Source: an uncultured Nitrospira sp. (lineage in GTDB: Bacteria; Nitrospirota; Nitrospiria; Nitrospirales; Nitrospiraceae). From it: a stretch of DNA of 64,000 nt. A program made the translations under genes and the position numbers. The stretch spans positions 1 through 64,000 of the forward strand of contig CABVSR010000009.1 of assembly GCA_902500995.1 (NCBI GenBank). The letters are read 5' to 3'. The number at the start of each line of letters is the position of its first letter. Positions within the stretch are counted from its first letter, which is position 1. Positions 36,548-45,358 of this stretch are shown in pieces. The notes beneath the pieces were generated by a model. The model was not told the origin of the DNA, did no database searches, and saw only the letters and a program-made list of their open reading frames with translations.

Positions 36548-39500
36548 TTACCCAGCCTGCGAGGGTTCACCCGGATGTTGAACCCTGCGCCACACTCCTG
36601 ACGGCATGTAGCGGTACCAGGTGCCGTCCTCAGGATCCAACGCCGCGAGATGAACCCACTCGTTGTGATAAAAATGCTGCAGAATTTCATGCCGCGCGAT
36701 GAGTCGTTCGATGCGCGAGCGCGGGGCTTCGACCAGCGTCATCAGGCGGATCGGTTCATGAAAGGGCAGCTCGCCGTTCATGACGGTTTGCCAGGCCAGT
36801 CCGAGGCGAAGATCGCTATAGGGGCCGGACATGATCCCCAGGCGGCCGACGACGTTGTGATAAATCTTGCTCCCGCTCCCATAGACATCATTATCCACGG
36901 CGGAGAAATAATGCTCCATGTTGATCCACTGCGCCACCACTTGCGGGGCGGTGAGGAGCACTTCGAGCCATCGGTCGGTCGGGTCTTCGCGATGATCATA
37001 GGATTGGAGAAAGATCCGCCCGGACAAATTCAGCCCCTTCGTCAGTTCCCGCCGGCCGATGATGAAGGCGGTGTTGCCGGAGAGGCCCCATTCGGGCCGC
37101 ACCTGACTCCAGTCCGCGCTGCGCTCAGCCACATGGCCTGACGCCTTCTCAAGCGGCAGCACGGCGCCGACATCGGGAAATCTCGTGCAACGCTCCTGGC
37201 TGGTGAGCTGAGCCGCTTCCCGTAAATCCTCATACAGGCGAGCCACATCCTTGCGGTGGGTCGGCGGTGCGTCTTCGAGATCGAACAGCTGCACCTCATC
37301 AGTCGTCGTATCGATCTGCCCGGCCAAAAAGTGCGTATCCGGCGGAATGACGATGCCGCGTTTGGCCAGCCGTTCACGCACCGGAGCGCGGTTGGCCATG
37401 GCCGCCAGGACACGCGCGTTCGGTTTCCCTTCATTGCCGCCGCAGGCGCCGCAGTCCAGCGCCGACTCGAACGGATTGTTTTCCGTGGTACTGCCGTGGG
37501 CGCAGAACAGCACGAGCCGGGCGAAATTTCGCACCAAGCCCATCATGCGCAACGCCGTTTCGAGAGTCATCACCTGCTCCTCGAGCGTGAAGCCGGTGCG
37601 CGTGATGCGTTCCTTCTGGCGCGAGGCTGCGCGGCCGTTGATTCGATAGTGCCGCTGCAGCTCATCGATAAACGTGGAGAGTTGCTCGCTCGAGAGATCG
37701 ATCGCCCGGGCGGCCTCGCTCAAGAACGGCTCCACGGGTGCGTCCTCGTCCAAGGCTCGCCGTCGCAGCGCTTCGACGAATTCGGCCTCGACTCTGGAGC
37801 CATGCAAGCCGAACCGATCGCGCAGGGCCTTCCAGATCAGCGCACGTTGCTCGGAGGCGACCATTTCTTCGGTTTCAGCCGGCGCCAGTTTGTCGACGGT
37901 TAAAATGGTCGCGATCGGCGGCACAAACAAGCGGCGGATCCAGCCGGTCAGTCGCTTGTAGAGAGCCGGCAGAAAGGTCTTGCCCATCATGGGCAGGACA
38001 TAAAACCAGCCCAAGGATTCGACCATCACATACGGCGTGACGACGTTTTCTTTCAAGTCGTGCAACAGCGTATGGCCCGCATGCACCAGTTTGGCCCGGG
38101 ACTGGTGTTTGGACACGTAATGGTCCAGGTAGCTGCGAGGGATTTCCCGCACCTCGTTCTTGGCGCGCATGATGACCGGGAACTGCTCGGTTTCATGTTC
38201 CTTGCCCCACGCGCGATATCGAATCAGGGCGGCAAAAAATCCCGCGAACCCGTAGGTCTCGTTGGCGCCCGTGGATTCCAGATGCCGGCGGAACGGCTCG
38301 GACCGCACATCGATGCAAAAGACCGATTGGGAGTGCGGGCGTACCGGCGGTTGACCGTCGGGGGCGGCAGGCTGCGGTTTGGTCGGCGCGCGCCGCAACA
38401 TCCCGAACAGGTGCTCGTGATACCCGGCCTCCAAGGCCTTCAGCCATACGGGTCCATGGGCCGTTTCGGGAAATTCGTCCATCCAGTCCAGGAGCCGTCG
38501 AAGGGCGGCCGGCGGCGCGTCCATCAACAGGGCCGGCACGATTTCGAGCGCCTGTGCGAGGGTGAGGAGGCGTTGGGCCATGGCCCGTTGCGAAGCCCGT
38601 TCCCGCCGCGGACCGAATTCGATTTGATAGTGGTGCGTGAGCCGCTCCCATTCGTGGGACAGACCGGCCTGGGCCGGTTGGCCGACCGATCGTGCGTGGA
38701 GGCGAGCGACTCGATCGGCAAAGGAAGCGGGCAAACGGCCGGCGACCCATTCCTTGCGCAAAAAGTACGCGGGAGACTGCTGGTCCATCACGCGCATGGC
38801 CGCGCGATAGGTGCCTTCGATGCCCAAGTGTTCCCGGCAGACCTGTTCGACCAGTTCGCGGACATACCAGAGCCGCACGGCGAGAAATTTTACCAGGCCG
38901 ACAGGGTAGGCCTGCTGCCAGGCATAATCGTTTTCCTCCGCCCTCCATTTGATGAAGCCGGCCCAACCGGGCAAGGCGGCAAGCTGCAGCGAGAGGTAGT
39001 CCTGCCGGAACTCTGCCGGGATCGCCAAGGCTTCGAGGCAGTCCAGCACCAGGTCTTCCGGATGTTCCGGCAGCGCGGCAATCTTTCGGCGGCTGTCCGC
39101 GATGCCGCAGGTCGTCCATTCATTGGCGGCCGCCTGCTTCCAGGCCGCATACAATCCCTGGCGCCGTCCCGGCATCGGCCAGGCGGCATGGCCTTCATCC
39201 AGGAAGGCCTCGCACCATTTGATCAGTTCGCCGTTGATCAGCTCGCCGATCCTGGTGCCCAGCGTCCGGTCGCACCAGGTCGAGAGAGTCACCTCGCGGC
39301 CCAGCGCAGCCACATCGTCGCGCACCGTGGCGGCGATCCGTTCCTGCACCGTCGGCGCGGCAAAGCCGACGAGGTGCTCGGCCAGGACCTCTACCTGTTC
39401 CTCGTTCGGCGCTCGTTCCATAAGCCGGTCACAGGTTGCCTCGCCCGGGCGCGACAAACCATGGGTCAGGCAGGCACGCAGCACCTCACGCTGTGAAATG

Positions 39501-39826
39501 CGGCAAGATCCGAGATCGACTTCTTGATCCTGCGCGAGGGGTGCCAAGGCCTCATCGAGATGGCGGACGAGAATGCGCCCGGTTTTGACGTAGCGACGGT
39601 AGAGATCCCCGGAAAGATATCCATCGCCGCCGAGGAATTGCCGGCCGCGCCGGACCGTTTCGGTAAACGGCAAATATTCGAGGCTGTGAAGAGGATTATG
39701 GTGCACAAAGGTGCGCATGGGCCAATACTGCGCGATGACTTCGCTGGCGAGCCGGATCATACCCCGCAATTCCATGCGGCGGGTTTCCTGATCCATCGGA
39801 TCTGCGGTGCGAATCATCTGGTCCAT
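36548..39826 (-). CDS. dabA: DabA, inorganic carbon uptake protein (DUF2309)
   Basis: A 1092-residue DUF2309 protein, a distant relative of beta-type carbonic anhydrase and the cytoplasmic subunit of the DAB bicarbonate/CO2 accumulation complex. The zinc ligands known for DabA are all present: Cys504 and Asp506 in FCIDVRSEP, His777 and Cys792 in HGSTTENN...SALDC, with the expected 15-residue spacing. Such complexes use the proton gradient to hydrate CO2 in one direction and supply carbon fixation. The start overlaps the preceding gene by 13 bases. A PII-like gene follows. Confidence 0.93.
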   Translation of the reverse strand: MDQMIRTADPMDQETRRMELRGMIRLASEVIAQYWPMRTFVHHNPLHSLEYLPFTETVRRGRQFLGGDGYLSGDLYRRYVKTGRILVRHLDEALAPLAQDQEVDLGSCRISQREVLRACLTHGLSRPGEATCDRLMERAPNEEQVEVLAEHLVGFAAPTVQERIAATVRDDVAALGREVTLSTWCDRTLGTRIGELINGELIKWCEAFLDEGHAAWPMPGRRQGLYAAWKQAAANEWTTCGIADSRRKIAALPEHPEDLVLDCLEALAIPAEFRQDYLSLQLAALPGWAGFIKWRAEENDYAWQQAYPVGLVKFLAVRLWYVRELVEQVCREHLGIEGTYRAAMRVMDQQSPAYFLRKEWVAGRLPASFADRVARLHARSVGQPAQAGLSHEWERLTHHYQIEFGPRRERASQRAMAQRLLTLAQALEIVPALLMDAPPAALRRLLDWMDEFPETAHGPVWLKALEAGYHEHLFGMLRRAPTKPQPAAPDGQPPVRPHSQSVFCIDVRSEPFRRHLESTGANETYGFAGFFAALIRYRAWGKEHETEQFPVIMRAKNEVREIPRSYLDHYVSKHQSRAKLVHAGHTLLHDLKENVVTPYVMVESLGWFYVLPMMGKTFLPALYKRLTGWIRRLFVPPIATILTVDKLAPAETEEMVASEQRALIWKALRDRFGLHGSRVEAEFVEALRRRALDEDAPVEPFLSEAARAIDLSSEQLSTFIDELQRHYRINGRAASRQKERITRTGFTLEEQVMTLETALRMMGLVRNFARLVLFCAHGSTTENNPFESALDCGACGGNEGKPNARVLAAMANRAPVRERLAKRGIVIPPDTHFLAGQIDTTTDEVQLFDLEDAPPTHRKDVARLYEDLREAAQLTSQERCTRFPDVGAVLPLEKASGHVAERSADWSQVRPEWGLSGNTAFIIGRRELTKGLNLSGRIFLQSYDHREDPTDRWLEVLLTAPQVVAQWINMEHYFSAVDNDVYGSGSKIYHNVVGRLGIMSGPYSDLRLGLAWQTVMNGELPFHEPIRLMTLVEAPRSRIERLIARHEILQHFYHNEWVHLAALDPEDGTWYRYMPSGVWRRVQHPGEPSQAG

Positions 39827-41118
39827 GGTTCACTCGTCATGGCGATTGCGGCGGGAGTGCCCGCCGGCGGCTCAAACATCCGGGACGGAGCCGTCCCCAG
39901 CAGGAGCAGCAACAGCAAGATGAGAAGCAGCGAAACGAATTCCGTCTGCCGCAAATCTTCGTGCCGGATGTCCAGACGCGACCGGCCGAACACGATCTGT
40001 TGAATGAGGTCGGTGTAGTACCAGGAGGCGGTGAGCCAGACGAGCATGATGATGGCGAACGGTCCCGACGGGGAAAAGGCGGGTGTCAGCAACATGCCCA
40101 GGAAGCCGGAAAAGACGCCGAACGGCGGCATGCCCAGCGCGGCGAGCGCCAGCAGCGCGAGCAGGGTGCTAAAACGGGGCATGGGATAGGCGAGACCGCC
40201 GAGCGCCCGGAAATCGATATCCCCATATCGCGCCCGGATGGCGTACCAAGCCAGGAGGAGACCGCTGATCGTCAGCCCCACCGCGCTGAGATACACCAAG
40301 GCCTGGGCCGGCGCGGTTCCCGTGTCGGCAATGAACCACCAGAGCAGGCAGAAAAAGGCCAGCGCCGCATAGCCGAGCCGCGGCAGCGGATGCGACTGAA
40401 TCAAGGCCCGCAGAGAACCATAGACTGCGCCGGCCAGCGCCAGGATCGCCACCGTGCGGAGCGCGGCACCGGGCAGGCTCGGGAGCAGCAGAGAGAGTGT
40501 GTGGAATCCCACCGTGGGCAGAACGAAGGCCAGAAAGGCGGGAAGATTGCCCGGCAATCCATTGAGCGCCGCCACGAAGCCGCTCTGCAAGGGCAAGAGG
40601 GGCAGCAGTGTGGCGCAGGTGATCAGCGAGGCGATGGTCGAAGCCGGTGCCGGAAGCGCCAAGGCCATCAGCGTGCACAGGATGCCCAGGCCGAATGACG
40701 ATATCCCTTGCCAGGTTTCTGCCGTGGAGCTCGGCGGATGCGCATACAACAATCCGGAGACGACGGCCAGGAGCAGCACCAGCAAGAACCCCTGCGCAGC
40801 CGCGTGGCTCGTGAGAATGCCCAGCGCCAGGCCGAGCAGGATCAGGGTCATGGTCCAGGCTGAATGGTGAGCCCGGTGCAACGGCTGCCCGAGGAGCGTG
40901 AGAAACGCCGTGACCGGAAGCAGGGACAGAAACGCCATGCCGGCCGGCGATTCCGGGTGTGCCAGAGATGTCCCGATGACGGCCAGCAGACTGGCTGCGG
41001 TCGTCACCAGCGCCACAGTTTTCATGCGCTGCAGGGACGCGTTCACCAAGAGGCAAAGACTGGCCCCTAACAAAGGAATGGCCAGGAGGAGCCAGGGTAC
41101 CATCCAGGCCTCGATCAC
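39814..41118 (-). CDS. Additional NuoL/M-like membrane subunit in the DAB operon
   Basis: A roughly 434-residue integral membrane protein with about 12 hydrophobic helices (for example FLLVLLLAVVSGLLYAH and FVSLLLILLLLLLLG). The second half, with PRFSTLLALLALAALGMPPF and GVFSGFLGMLLTP, resembles the C-terminal part of NuoM/MrpD proton-channel proteins, but the conserved channel Lys and Glu motifs are weak. It lies between dabB and dabA and overlaps dabA. The GTG at 41118, with GAGG upstream, is my start; an ATG at 41103 is an alternative. Confidence 0.75.
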   Translation of the reverse strand: MIEAWMVPWLLLAIPLLGASLCLLVNASLQRMKTVALVTTAASLLAVIGTSLAHPESPAGMAFLSLLPVTAFLTLLGQPLHRAHHSAWTMTLILLGLALGILTSHAAAQGFLLVLLLAVVSGLLYAHPPSSTAETWQGISSFGLGILCTLMALALPAPASTIASLITCATLLPLLPLQSGFVAALNGLPGNLPAFLAFVLPTVGFHTLSLLLPSLPGAALRTVAILALAGAVYGSLRALIQSHPLPRLGYAALAFFCLLWWFIADTGTAPAQALVYLSAVGLTISGLLLAWYAIRARYGDIDFRALGGLAYPMPRFSTLLALLALAALGMPPFGVFSGFLGMLLTPAFSPSGPFAIIMLVWLTASWYYTDLIQQIVFGRSRLDIRHEDLRQTEFVSLLLILLLLLLLGTAPSRMFEPPAGTPAAIAMTSEPWTR

Positions 41119-41176
41119 GACCGGCCCTCGATGGCGGCTGCAGACGCGCCGCCATGGTTGCACTGCCTGAATGCCA

Positions 41177-42871
41177 TCACGACAGCGGTTTCTCCAGGCG
41201 ATGGGCGACCTGCGCCACGACGCGGCCGATGGTGAGATAGAGCTGATCCAGATACAGCCGGTTCATGAAGAGGACGTAGAGGCGGACGAGAAAGGCCTCG
41301 ATCCATCCGGGAATCGTGATGGTGCGCCCGTGGGCATGGGCATACAGATAGACCCAACTCAAAATCGTCAACACCGTGGTGCCGAGGACGAGACTGTCGA
41401 ACAGCCGTCCGGGCAGCGCCGCGGCCTTGAAATAGCCGGCCACTTCATCGGCGTTCGGGTACAGAAAATGGGTGAAGCTCTCCACCGCAAACAGATAGGT
41501 GAACACGACGATCATCAGGGTCGCCAGCATGGCCGCCGACACCTTCCAGGAAGCGACCGCGCGGATGCGCGTCAAGGAGAGGATCGCCTGCGAAGACGTG
41601 ACCCAGATGAAGAAGAGGAGGATCACCGTCCCCTGCGATTCGAGCAGCGGAATGCGCAGCACGCCGTGCGTCACCAGCAGGATGATCAACGGCAGCAACA
41701 GGGTGGTCAAAAATCCTGTGGACCAGGTCAGGTTGGAAAATTCTTGTTCCTCCGTCTCGCGATCGACCGGCGGAAAGGAGGGTTCTTGGCGCGCCTTATG
41801 AATGACGTTGCCGCAGTTCAGGAAGACCGTCCCTTTGAACAGGCCGTGCGCGATGAGATGGAAGACGGCGAGGGAAAAGGCGCCGAGGCCGCATTCCATG
41901 ATCATGTAGCCCATTTGGCCGATCGTGGAGAATCCGAGGGTCTTCTTGATGTCGTTCTGGGTCAACATCATGGTGGCGCCGAGGATCGCCGTGAGCATGC
42001 CGATCACGAACACCACATGCAGCGTTGTCGGGCTCATGCCGTAGAGCGGGGCCAGTCGGTTCAGCAGGAACCCTCCGGCATTGATGATGCCGGCGTGCAG
42101 CAGCGCGTGGATCGGGGTCGGGGCGTAGAGCGATCGCGGCAGCCAGGTGTGAATCGGAAATTGCGCCGACTTGCCCATGGCGCCGCCGAAAATGAGCAGG
42201 GTCACCGCGGTGACGCCGTTCATTTCCCATCCCAGCGCGGGCCAGATCGAAAGGGTCACCGGCGACGCTGCGGCGCGTGTGAACAATGTCTCAAATTCCG
42301 ACGTGCCGTACAGCGAATAGCCCAGGACGATACCTGCGAGAAAAGCGGCATCGCTGAGCCGCAAGGTCGTAAAGGTGTTGGATGCGCCGGACAGGGTGGC
42401 CGCATGCCCGTGGTTGTGCGCCAGGAGAAAGAGCAGCCAGGAGAGAATTTGCCAGAAGATGAAAAGCATCACCAGATTGGCGCTGGCGACCATGCAGAGC
42501 AGCACCGAGGTCGTGAGGCCCAGCATGCCCAGATACCGTCGGTACCCGCGATCCTGATACAGGTAGCCCATCGAATAGCGGTAGATGAGGGTGTTGACAC
42601 CTGTGATCAAGACCATCATGGCCGCACTGAGCCGGTCGATGTAGACGCCGATCGGAAAGGCGAGATTGGCGACGGCGGCCGGATCGTACAATCGGAACAT
42701 GATCGGGCCTTCCACGGTCACCATGATCAATATGATGACGGAACCGAGGAAGGATGCCGCGATCGGGAACAGGCCTGATCGGGCGTTCTGCTCCTGGTCG
42801 GCTCGATCGCCGGTCATCACAATGAAGGCCGTGAGTAACGGCAACAGCGGGACAAGCGCCGACAAGGACAT
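41177..42871 (-). CDS. dabB: DabB, proton-conducting NuoL-like membrane subunit
   Basis: A 564-residue polytopic protein of the complex I/Mrp antiporter family: ANLVMLFIFWQILSWLLFLL, FGGAMGKSAQFPIHTWLPRS, YAPTPIHALLHAGIINAGGF and DIKKTLGFSTIGQMGYM are the classical TM7-TM10 signatures with the Lys and His of the proton path. In the DAB system DabB carries protons that drive DabA. It is first in the operon, with a strong hairpin in the leader about 30 bases before the ATG. The length and lack of other complex I genes nearby argue against NADH dehydrogenase. Confidence 0.9.
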   Translation of the reverse strand: MSLSALVPLLPLLTAFIVMTGDRADQEQNARSGLFPIAASFLGSVIILIMVTVEGPIMFRLYDPAAVANLAFPIGVYIDRLSAAMMVLITGVNTLIYRYSMGYLYQDRGYRRYLGMLGLTTSVLLCMVASANLVMLFIFWQILSWLLFLLAHNHGHAATLSGASNTFTTLRLSDAAFLAGIVLGYSLYGTSEFETLFTRAAASPVTLSIWPALGWEMNGVTAVTLLIFGGAMGKSAQFPIHTWLPRSLYAPTPIHALLHAGIINAGGFLLNRLAPLYGMSPTTLHVVFVIGMLTAILGATMMLTQNDIKKTLGFSTIGQMGYMIMECGLGAFSLAVFHLIAHGLFKGTVFLNCGNVIHKARQEPSFPPVDRETEEQEFSNLTWSTGFLTTLLLPLIILLVTHGVLRIPLLESQGTVILLFFIWVTSSQAILSLTRIRAVASWKVSAAMLATLMIVVFTYLFAVESFTHFLYPNADEVAGYFKAAALPGRLFDSLVLGTTVLTILSWVYLYAHAHGRTITIPGWIEAFLVRLYVLFMNRLYLDQLYLTIGRVVAQVAHRLEKPLS

Positions 42872-42890
42872 GCGAACCCCATGCTCGCGT

Positions 42891-42946
42891 TAAAATGAAA
42901 CAGGCCAGCCGGCGGTCCTTCGCGCAAGGAACCAACGACTGGCCTG
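42891..42946 (-). terminator. Terminator-like hairpin in the leader of the DAB operon
   Basis: Minus-strand stem CAGGCCAG (42946-42939) with CTGGCCTG (42908-42901) enclosing a second stem GGTTCCTT / AAGGACC, followed by TTTCATTTTA (42900-42891). There is no upstream minus-strand gene to terminate, so it may be an attenuator controlling read-through into dabB. Confidence 0.6.
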
Positions 42947-43261
42947 CACTGTCCCCGGCCTTTCCCTGAATGGAAACACCGGCAAGACCCTACTGCCTGT
43001 CTCAGTACATCGATGGAGTGGGTCCGGGCCGCGCAACAATCACGGCCTCTCGTCGGCACCACCGGAAAACTGGGTTAGATGTATCCGTGGAACCGGCGCA
43101 ATTGCAAGCGAAAACTCCGCCGGTTGACTCTGATGCGTCCGTACCCACGCTCGGTTGCAAGGCGGAGACGGCAGTTCCGGTACCGGCTCTCATAGGACTA
43201 GAGTCCTGGAGCGCCCGTGACTATAATCCGGTCGTCCGTGTCTATCTCACCAGGGAGCAAG
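42947..43261. other. Divergent region between DAB operon and DUF2294 gene
   Basis: 315 bases, no gene with ribosome site on either strand. Several short frames are present, all without family similarity. It presumably carries the promoters of both directions and the leader of dabB; no promoter box was identified with confidence. Confidence 0.5.
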
Positions 43262-43636
43262 ATGACCGTGCCTGCTGCCAGCAAGGGAGAAAAGGAAGCC
43301 GCCGTTCGCACGGCGATCATCAAATTCGAACAGGAATTTCTCGGTCGCGGCCCCGACGAAGTCCGCGTGTTCATTGTCCGCGATATGCTGGTGGCGCGGC
43401 TAAAGGGGGTGCTCACCCCCGCGGAGCGACAACTGGCCAAGACGGCCGAGGGCATCGACATGGTCAAGCGGCTGCGGCAAAACCTCATCGCCCAAGGGCG
43501 GGATCGACTCTGCGAACAGGTGGCGGATCTGATCGGCGCCAAGATTACCGCCCTCTTCACCGACATCGATACGGTGGTCGGCGAGCGTATTTTCGTCTTC
43601 ACCCTGGAATCCGATCTGGAAGCGAATTTTCGGTAA
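43262..43636 (+). CDS. DUF2294-family protein
   Basis: A 124-residue protein with IIKFEQEFLGRGPDEVRVFI, VRDMLVARLKGVLTPAERQL, then GRDRLCEQVADLIGAKI and DTVVGERIFVFTLESD, the pattern of DUF2294 (Na-translocating or bicarbonate-transport-associated by genome context in several bacteria). AGGGAGC before the ATG at 43262 selects this start over the longer frame. It is divergent from the DAB operon and shares its upstream region. It may be a regulatory protein of carbon uptake, an inference from position. Confidence 0.75.
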   Translation: MTVPAASKGEKEAAVRTAIIKFEQEFLGRGPDEVRVFIVRDMLVARLKGVLTPAERQLAKTAEGIDMVKRLRQNLIAQGRDRLCEQVADLIGAKITALFTDIDTVVGERIFVFTLESDLEANFR

Positions 43637-43662
43637 GATGAGTGAAGTGGGGCACTAGGGCC

Positions 43663-45138
43663 ATGACGAAACACAAGCTGGAAACCCTCACCTTCGACAA
43701 CAGCTACGCGCGCCTGCCGGAGGTGTTCTACGCCAAGGTGAATCCGACGCCGTTCGGCGCCGCCCCCTACCTGATCAGCGCGAATCGCGCAGCAATGGAT
43801 CTGCTCGACCTCGACCATGCTGAAGCAGCGCGACCCGAATTCGCCGGAGTCTTCGGCGGCAGCCTGCTGGTGCCGGGCATGGAACCGCTCGCGATGTTGT
43901 ATTCCGGCCACCAGTTCGGCGTGTATGTGCCTCAGTTGGGCGATGGCCGGGCTATTCTTCTGGGAGAAATCGTCAACGGGCGTGGCGAGCGGTGGGATCT
44001 GCATTTGAAAGGCGCAGGCATGACGCCCTTTTCCCGCGACGGCGACGGTCGCTCCGTGCTGCGCTCGGCCATTCGCGAATATCTCTGTTGCGAAGCCATG
44101 CATGGCCTCGGGATCCCGACGACCCGCGCGCTCTGTTTGGTCGGGAGCGACGACAAGGTCTATCGCGAGCAGGTGGAAACCGGCGCAACCATCGTCCGCA
44201 TGGCGCCCTCGCACGTGCGGTTCGGCACCTTCGAGATTTTTTACTACCGGAAGCAGCATGAGCATCTCCAGCGCTTGGCCGATTACGTAATCGAGATGCA
44301 TTTTCCCCAGCTGACCCAGGCTGCCGATAAGTATCTCCGCTTCTTTGCGGAAGTTGTCGAGCGCACGGCGAAGCTGATCGCGCAGTGGCAGGCAGTGGGC
44401 TGGTCCCACGGCGTGCTGAACACCGACAACATGTCGATCTTGGGAGCGACGCTGGATTACGGCCCCTATGGCTTCATGGATGATTACGACCGGGGCTTTA
44501 TATGCAACCATTCCGACTACAATGGACGGTATGCCTTCAACCAGCAGCCCTACATCGGCCTGTGGAATCTGAGTTGTCTCGCGCAAACCCTCTTGCCGCT
44601 CGCGCCGAAGGACGTCTTAAAAGAGGTGTTGGATGGCTACCAGGTCCTGGTCGATCGATCGTATCGAGAGCAGATGCAAAAGAAGCTCGGCCTCACGGAA
44701 GATCGCGGCGAGGACGAAACGTTGCTCCAGGAGCTGAAATCGCTCATGGCCGGCAGTCGCGTGGATTACACGATATTCTGGCGTGAACTCGGCACCTTCT
44801 CATCCGAGCCTGCGGCGAGGAACGAACGGTTGCGGGAGCATTTTTTGGATCCGGGACGGTTCGATCTCTGGGCTGCGCAGTACCGCGACCGGCTGCGTGG
44901 AGAGCAGAGCCGGGACGACGAACGGCGCGTTCGCATGGATCGCGTCAATCCCAGGTACGTCCTCCGGAACTATCTCGCGCAAGGGGCCATCGAGAAAGCT
45001 CAACAGAAAGATTACACGGAAATCGACTGCCTCCTGAATCTGCTGCAACATCCCTATGTGGACCAGCCCGGCATGAATTCTTACGCGGTCGCCCCGCCGA
45101 ACTGGGGCAAACATCTCAGCGTGAGCTGCTCCTCGTAA
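43663..45138 (+). CDS. selO: SelO (YdiU/UPF0061) protein adenylyltransferase
   Basis: A 491-residue pseudokinase of the SelO family, which transfers AMP to proteins under oxidative stress. Family blocks include SGHQFGVYVPQLGDGRAILL, LHLKGAGMTPFSRDGDGRSV, VGWSHGVLNTDNMSILG (the catalytic-like segment) and YGPYGFMDDYD. The C-terminal SVSCSS keeps the conserved Cys that replaces selenocysteine of eukaryotes. The start at 43663 is supported by similarity from the first residues. The gene follows DUF2294 by 26 bases and may be co-transcribed. Confidence 0.93.
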   Translation: MTKHKLETLTFDNSYARLPEVFYAKVNPTPFGAAPYLISANRAAMDLLDLDHAEAARPEFAGVFGGSLLVPGMEPLAMLYSGHQFGVYVPQLGDGRAILLGEIVNGRGERWDLHLKGAGMTPFSRDGDGRSVLRSAIREYLCCEAMHGLGIPTTRALCLVGSDDKVYREQVETGATIVRMAPSHVRFGTFEIFYYRKQHEHLQRLADYVIEMHFPQLTQAADKYLRFFAEVVERTAKLIAQWQAVGWSHGVLNTDNMSILGATLDYGPYGFMDDYDRGFICNHSDYNGRYAFNQQPYIGLWNLSCLAQTLLPLAPKDVLKEVLDGYQVLVDRSYREQMQKKLGLTEDRGEDETLLQELKSLMAGSRVDYTIFWRELGTFSSEPAARNERLREHFLDPGRFDLWAAQYRDRLRGEQSRDDERRVRMDRVNPRYVLRNYLAQGAIEKAQQKDYTEIDCLLNLLQHPYVDQPGMNSYAVAPPNWGKHLSVSCSS

Positions 45139-45358
45139 CGGTTTCTTGACTCCCCCCTTGTCCTGAAATACCAGCCTCACGGTATCCGATCAGATACGGC
45201 GCTGTATCCTCGCCGATACGACACATCCCAGAGCCGGAGCTGAGACACGCGATTTATGCCGCGGTTGATAGTCTACGTAGTTGGCATGGTACATGCTGCC
45301 CCCTAAGTAGTAGCAGCGGGCCACTCCAGCCTTGAGCCACTGAAGCAAAGGATTGCGC

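Noticed and set aside
41171-42778. 535-codon open frame on the plus strand across dabB
   Set aside because: Antisense shadow with low-complexity His/Gln/Arg-rich translation.
43198-44586. 462-codon open frame on the minus strand antisense to selO
   Set aside because: selO has clear family similarity over the same bases; the antisense frame has none.
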